A DNA stretch of 7,314 nucleotides from Bacillota bacterium. Its GTDB lineage: Bacteria > Bacillota > Clostridia > Peptostreptococcales > Anaerovoracaceae. Location: the NCBI GenBank assembly GCA_029266295.1, contig JAQSXD010000186.1:1-7314 (forward strand), written 5' to 3'. Each line of letters starts with the position of its first letter. The stretch's first letter is position 1. Below the pieces are notes generated by a model. That model searched no databases. It had not been told where the DNA came from and saw only the letters and a program-made list of their open reading frames with translations. A program made the translations under genes and the position numbers. Shown piece after piece: positions 5,484 through 7,314 of the stretch.

Positions 5484-5518
5484 TAGGTAACGACTTATTT
5501 GAAAAGGGAGGTTATGAA

Positions 5519-7314
5519 ATGAAAAGAAGAATAGCAATCTCTGTTTTACTAGTTTCCGTACTGATCATCAGCAGTTTTGGGTTTGCCTTCGGTGCGAACT
5601 CCTATACGGTTCAGCAAGGAGATGTTCTCTGGAAAATTGCAGAGAAATACGAGCTGTCCTATCAGGAGCTTGCAAAATTCAATGAATTGAAGGATCCCAA
5701 TCGTATTTACTCAGGTCAGGTACTTCAAATCCCCAGCATACCCAAAGAAATTGCTCCGTCACCCATAGCAGAAGATACTTCTAGTCCTCCTGCTCCTGCT
5801 GTCAACACGGACAAGGCTGCGGACAGTATCTTAAAAAACGGGGTCATCTATACCATTGACTCCGCTGATTCCGTTGCAGAAGCTATTGCGATTAAAGACG
5901 GTAAAATCGCTTATATTGGAAGCAACGCCGGCACAGCAGCTTACCAGGGCAGCAGTACGAAGGTAATCGATTTAAAAGGAAAAACCGTGCTGCCGGGTTT
6001 TATCGATGCTCATGTCCATGCACCGGGAACAAAGCTGACAGAACTTTTCGATATCTATCTTTATGAATCCATAACGAAAGAGCAGACTCTGGCTGACATC
6101 AAAGCGTTTATTGATGCCAATCCTGATCTTCAGGAATACTGGGGAACCGGATATACTGTGGGAATGGCCGGTGACGCCAAGGGACCAAAGAAAGAATGGC
6201 TGGACGAAATCTGTGCAGACAAACCCATCCTCCTGACCTCCAATGACGGACATAATATGTGGCTGAATTCCAAGGCGCTGGAAATGAACGCAATCACAAA
6301 GAATACACCAAATCCAGCTGGTGGCCTAATTCAGAAGGACCCCGTCACAGGCGAGCTGTGGGGCTCTATTACCGACGCAAGTTCTCTGATCACCATGTCT
6401 CAAACCTATACAAAGGAGCAGGAAAAAGAAGCCCTTGCTGCTTTTGTTGAAACTATGAATGAGTGGGGATACACCAGCATCATGTCCATTGCCCCTACAA
6501 TGGTGGATCTGGAACGGTATCAGGAATTAGAAAAGAGCGGGGATTTGACGTTCCGGGTCAATCTGGCGGGTCAAATATCACCTTCCGAGCCGTTCGAACC
6601 GCAACTAAAGTCCTTGATTGATCTGCGCAGCCGCCTTGATTCCGATTTAATCGATGTAACGACTGCGAAAGTTTTTGCTGATGGCGTCGTTGAGGGTATG
6701 ACTGCATATCTGCTGAAGCCTTATGATCCCGCTGCCGGCCTTGCCCCGGATTATCGCTCAGAATTTTATTGGGATCCCGATCAGCTTGACCAATACTTCG
6801 ATAAAATTATGAAAGCAGGCTTCCAGATCCATGTTCACTCTATTGGCGATGCTTCCACAAGGCTGGTTCTTGATTCTATGGAATATGCTCAGAACGCCAA
6901 TCCTTCCATCGATAATAGAAACGTGATTACTCATCTTCAGGTTGTAGACGATGCGGAAAAAGTCAGGATGGGCAAACTGGAGGTCATCGCGGCGTTGCAG
7001 CCTTATTGGCATCTAAAGGAACCGGAATGGTGGGAAGTTGTAGATAAGATCGCGCTGGGCGAGGAGCGGGCTTACCGTGAGTATCCAGTAAAATCCCTCC
7101 TTGACAACGGCGTGCTGCTTACTGCTTCCGGTGACCATCCCGTATCTCCGATCAACAATCCCTTCTGGGCCATCGAAGCGGATGTTACGAGGAATCTAAA
7201 CAACGCAGAATACTATGGTGTTGATGATATCACAAGCAAGGATGATCCTACCTGGCTGCTAAATCCCGCAGAGCGTGTAACCGTTAAAGACATGGTAAAA
7301 GCTTATACAATTAA
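5519..7314 (+). CDS. Secreted LysM-domain/YtcJ-type amidohydrolase fusion (C-terminus off window)
   Basis: An open frame of 598 codons from ATG 5519-5521, 7 nt after AAAGGGAGG, running off the right edge without a stop. Residues 1-25 are a signal peptide (KRR, a hydrophobic core, then AFGA). Residues 29-72 are one LysM domain (YTVQQGDVLWKIA ... YSGQVLQIP), which binds peptidoglycan sugars. A Pro/Ala/Ser linker (73-100) leads to an Amidohydro_3/YtcJ-type domain: LPGFIDAHVH with metal ligands H165 and H167, SNDGH (241-245), PAGG (266-269), K384 in KVFADG, H438 and H440 in HVHSIGD, H472 in ITHLQ, and D539 in SGDHPV. All expected metal-site residues seem present, so the enzyme should be active; the substrate is unknown. 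Only the C-terminal end is missing. Most relatives are cytoplasmic, so export and wall binding are the unusual part. Confidence 0.9.
   Translation, partial: MKRRIAISVLLVSVLIISSFGFAFGANSYTVQQGDVLWKIAEKYELSYQELAKFNELKDPNRIYSGQVLQIPSIPKEIAPSPIAEDTSSPPAPAVNTDKAADSILKNGVIYTIDSADSVAEAIAIKDGKIAYIGSNAGTAAYQGSSTKVIDLKGKTVLPGFIDAHVHAPGTKLTELFDIYLYESITKEQTLADIKAFIDANPDLQEYWGTGYTVGMAGDAKGPKKEWLDEICADKPILLTSNDGHNMWLNSKALEMNAITKNTPNPAGGLIQKDPVTGELWGSITDASSLITMSQTYTKEQEKEALAAFVETMNEWGYTSIMSIAPTMVDLERYQELEKSGDLTFRVNLAGQISPSEPFEPQLKSLIDLRSRLDSDLIDVTTAKVFADGVVEGMTAYLLKPYDPAAGLAPDYRSEFYWDPDQLDQYFDKIMKAGFQIHVHSIGDASTRLVLDSMEYAQNANPSIDNRNVITHLQVVDDAEKVRMGKLEVIAALQPYWHLKEPEWWEVVDKIALGEERAYREYPVKSLLDNGVLLTASGDHPVSPINNPFWAIEADVTRNLNNAEYYGVDDITSKDDPTWLLNPAERVTVKDMVKAYTI

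Larger units (their letters stand above)
5218..5518. other. Divergent intergenic region, 301 bp
   Basis: This gap separates the divergent aminotransferase and LysM-amidohydrolase genes. It holds a promoter in each direction, a hairpin near the start of each transcript and both ribosome binding sites. The two -35 elements are back to back, about 50 bp apart (5348-5398). The intervening AT-rich DNA has AATTCC (5351-5356) and GGAATT (5386-5391) as weak inverted arms 29 bp apart. I see no coding potential here beyond the upstream extension of the aminotransferase frame, and no terminator. Confidence 0.7.

Noticed and set aside
5449..5484. preQ1-I riboswitch upstream of the LysM-amidohydrolase gene
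   Set aside because: GGTCTAGC...CCTG..ATAAAA looks superficially similar, but the loop is too short for the pseudoknot and no matching tail is present. c-di-GMP-I, c-di-AMP and TPP consensus elements did not fit either.
5972..6253. Minus-strand frames within the amidohydrolase gene (also 6108-6293 and 6758-7012)
   Set aside because: The plus strand encodes a continuous protein with all family motifs through these regions, so they are antisense shadows.

Overview
This window looks like chromosome from an anaerobic, Gram-positive-type bacterium of the class Clostridia. The signs are strong AGGAGG ribosome binding sites, sigma-A-like promoters, a threonylcarbamoyl-tRNA methylthiotransferase (mtaB) close to a HIT-family gene and rpsU, and a redox cluster of a type I associate with clostridia. 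A family XIII/Anaerovoracaceae-like host is a guess; the sequence does not settle genus. I see no mobile element, CRISPR array, tRNA or rRNA gene.

Seven genes lie wholly on the minus strand and are read from right to left from a good promoter (TTTACA, 17 bp, TACAAT) at 5319-5347. In order they are: a class I PLP aminotransferase (4024-5217), mtaB (2647-4011), a TlpA-like thioredoxin lipoprotein (2014-2604), a 48-residue membrane protein ending in a CLEC motif (1816-1962), a polytopic 4Fe-4S membrane protein (924-1823), a 56-residue exported or membrane-anchored peptide with two cysteines (625-795), and a HIT-family hydrolase (279-620). The start of rpsU (ribosomal protein bS21) follows and is cut by the left edge of the window. 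Gaps are short and two junctions look translationally coupled. Candidate internal promoters precede the 56-residue gene (weak) and rpsU (good). No clear intrinsic terminator separates the genes.

On the plus strand, 5519 to the right edge encodes one large unfinished protein: signal peptide, one LysM domain, a proline-rich linker, then a YtcJ-type metal-dependent amidohydrolase. It has its own promoter (TTGTTA, 17 bp, TAGAAT), divergent from the aminotransferase, and a transcript leader whose first bases can form a 9-bp stem.

The best candidate for an under-described system is the three-gene set TlpA lipoprotein, CLEC micro-membrane protein and 4Fe-4S membrane protein. It reads as a route for moving electrons from cytoplasmic iron-sulfur carriers across the membrane to an extracytoplasmic thiol-disulfide protein, doing the job of CcdA/DsbD, which is not visible here. 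The secreted cysteine-containing peptide immediately downstream could be a substrate or accessory. This function is inferred from motifs and gene order only.
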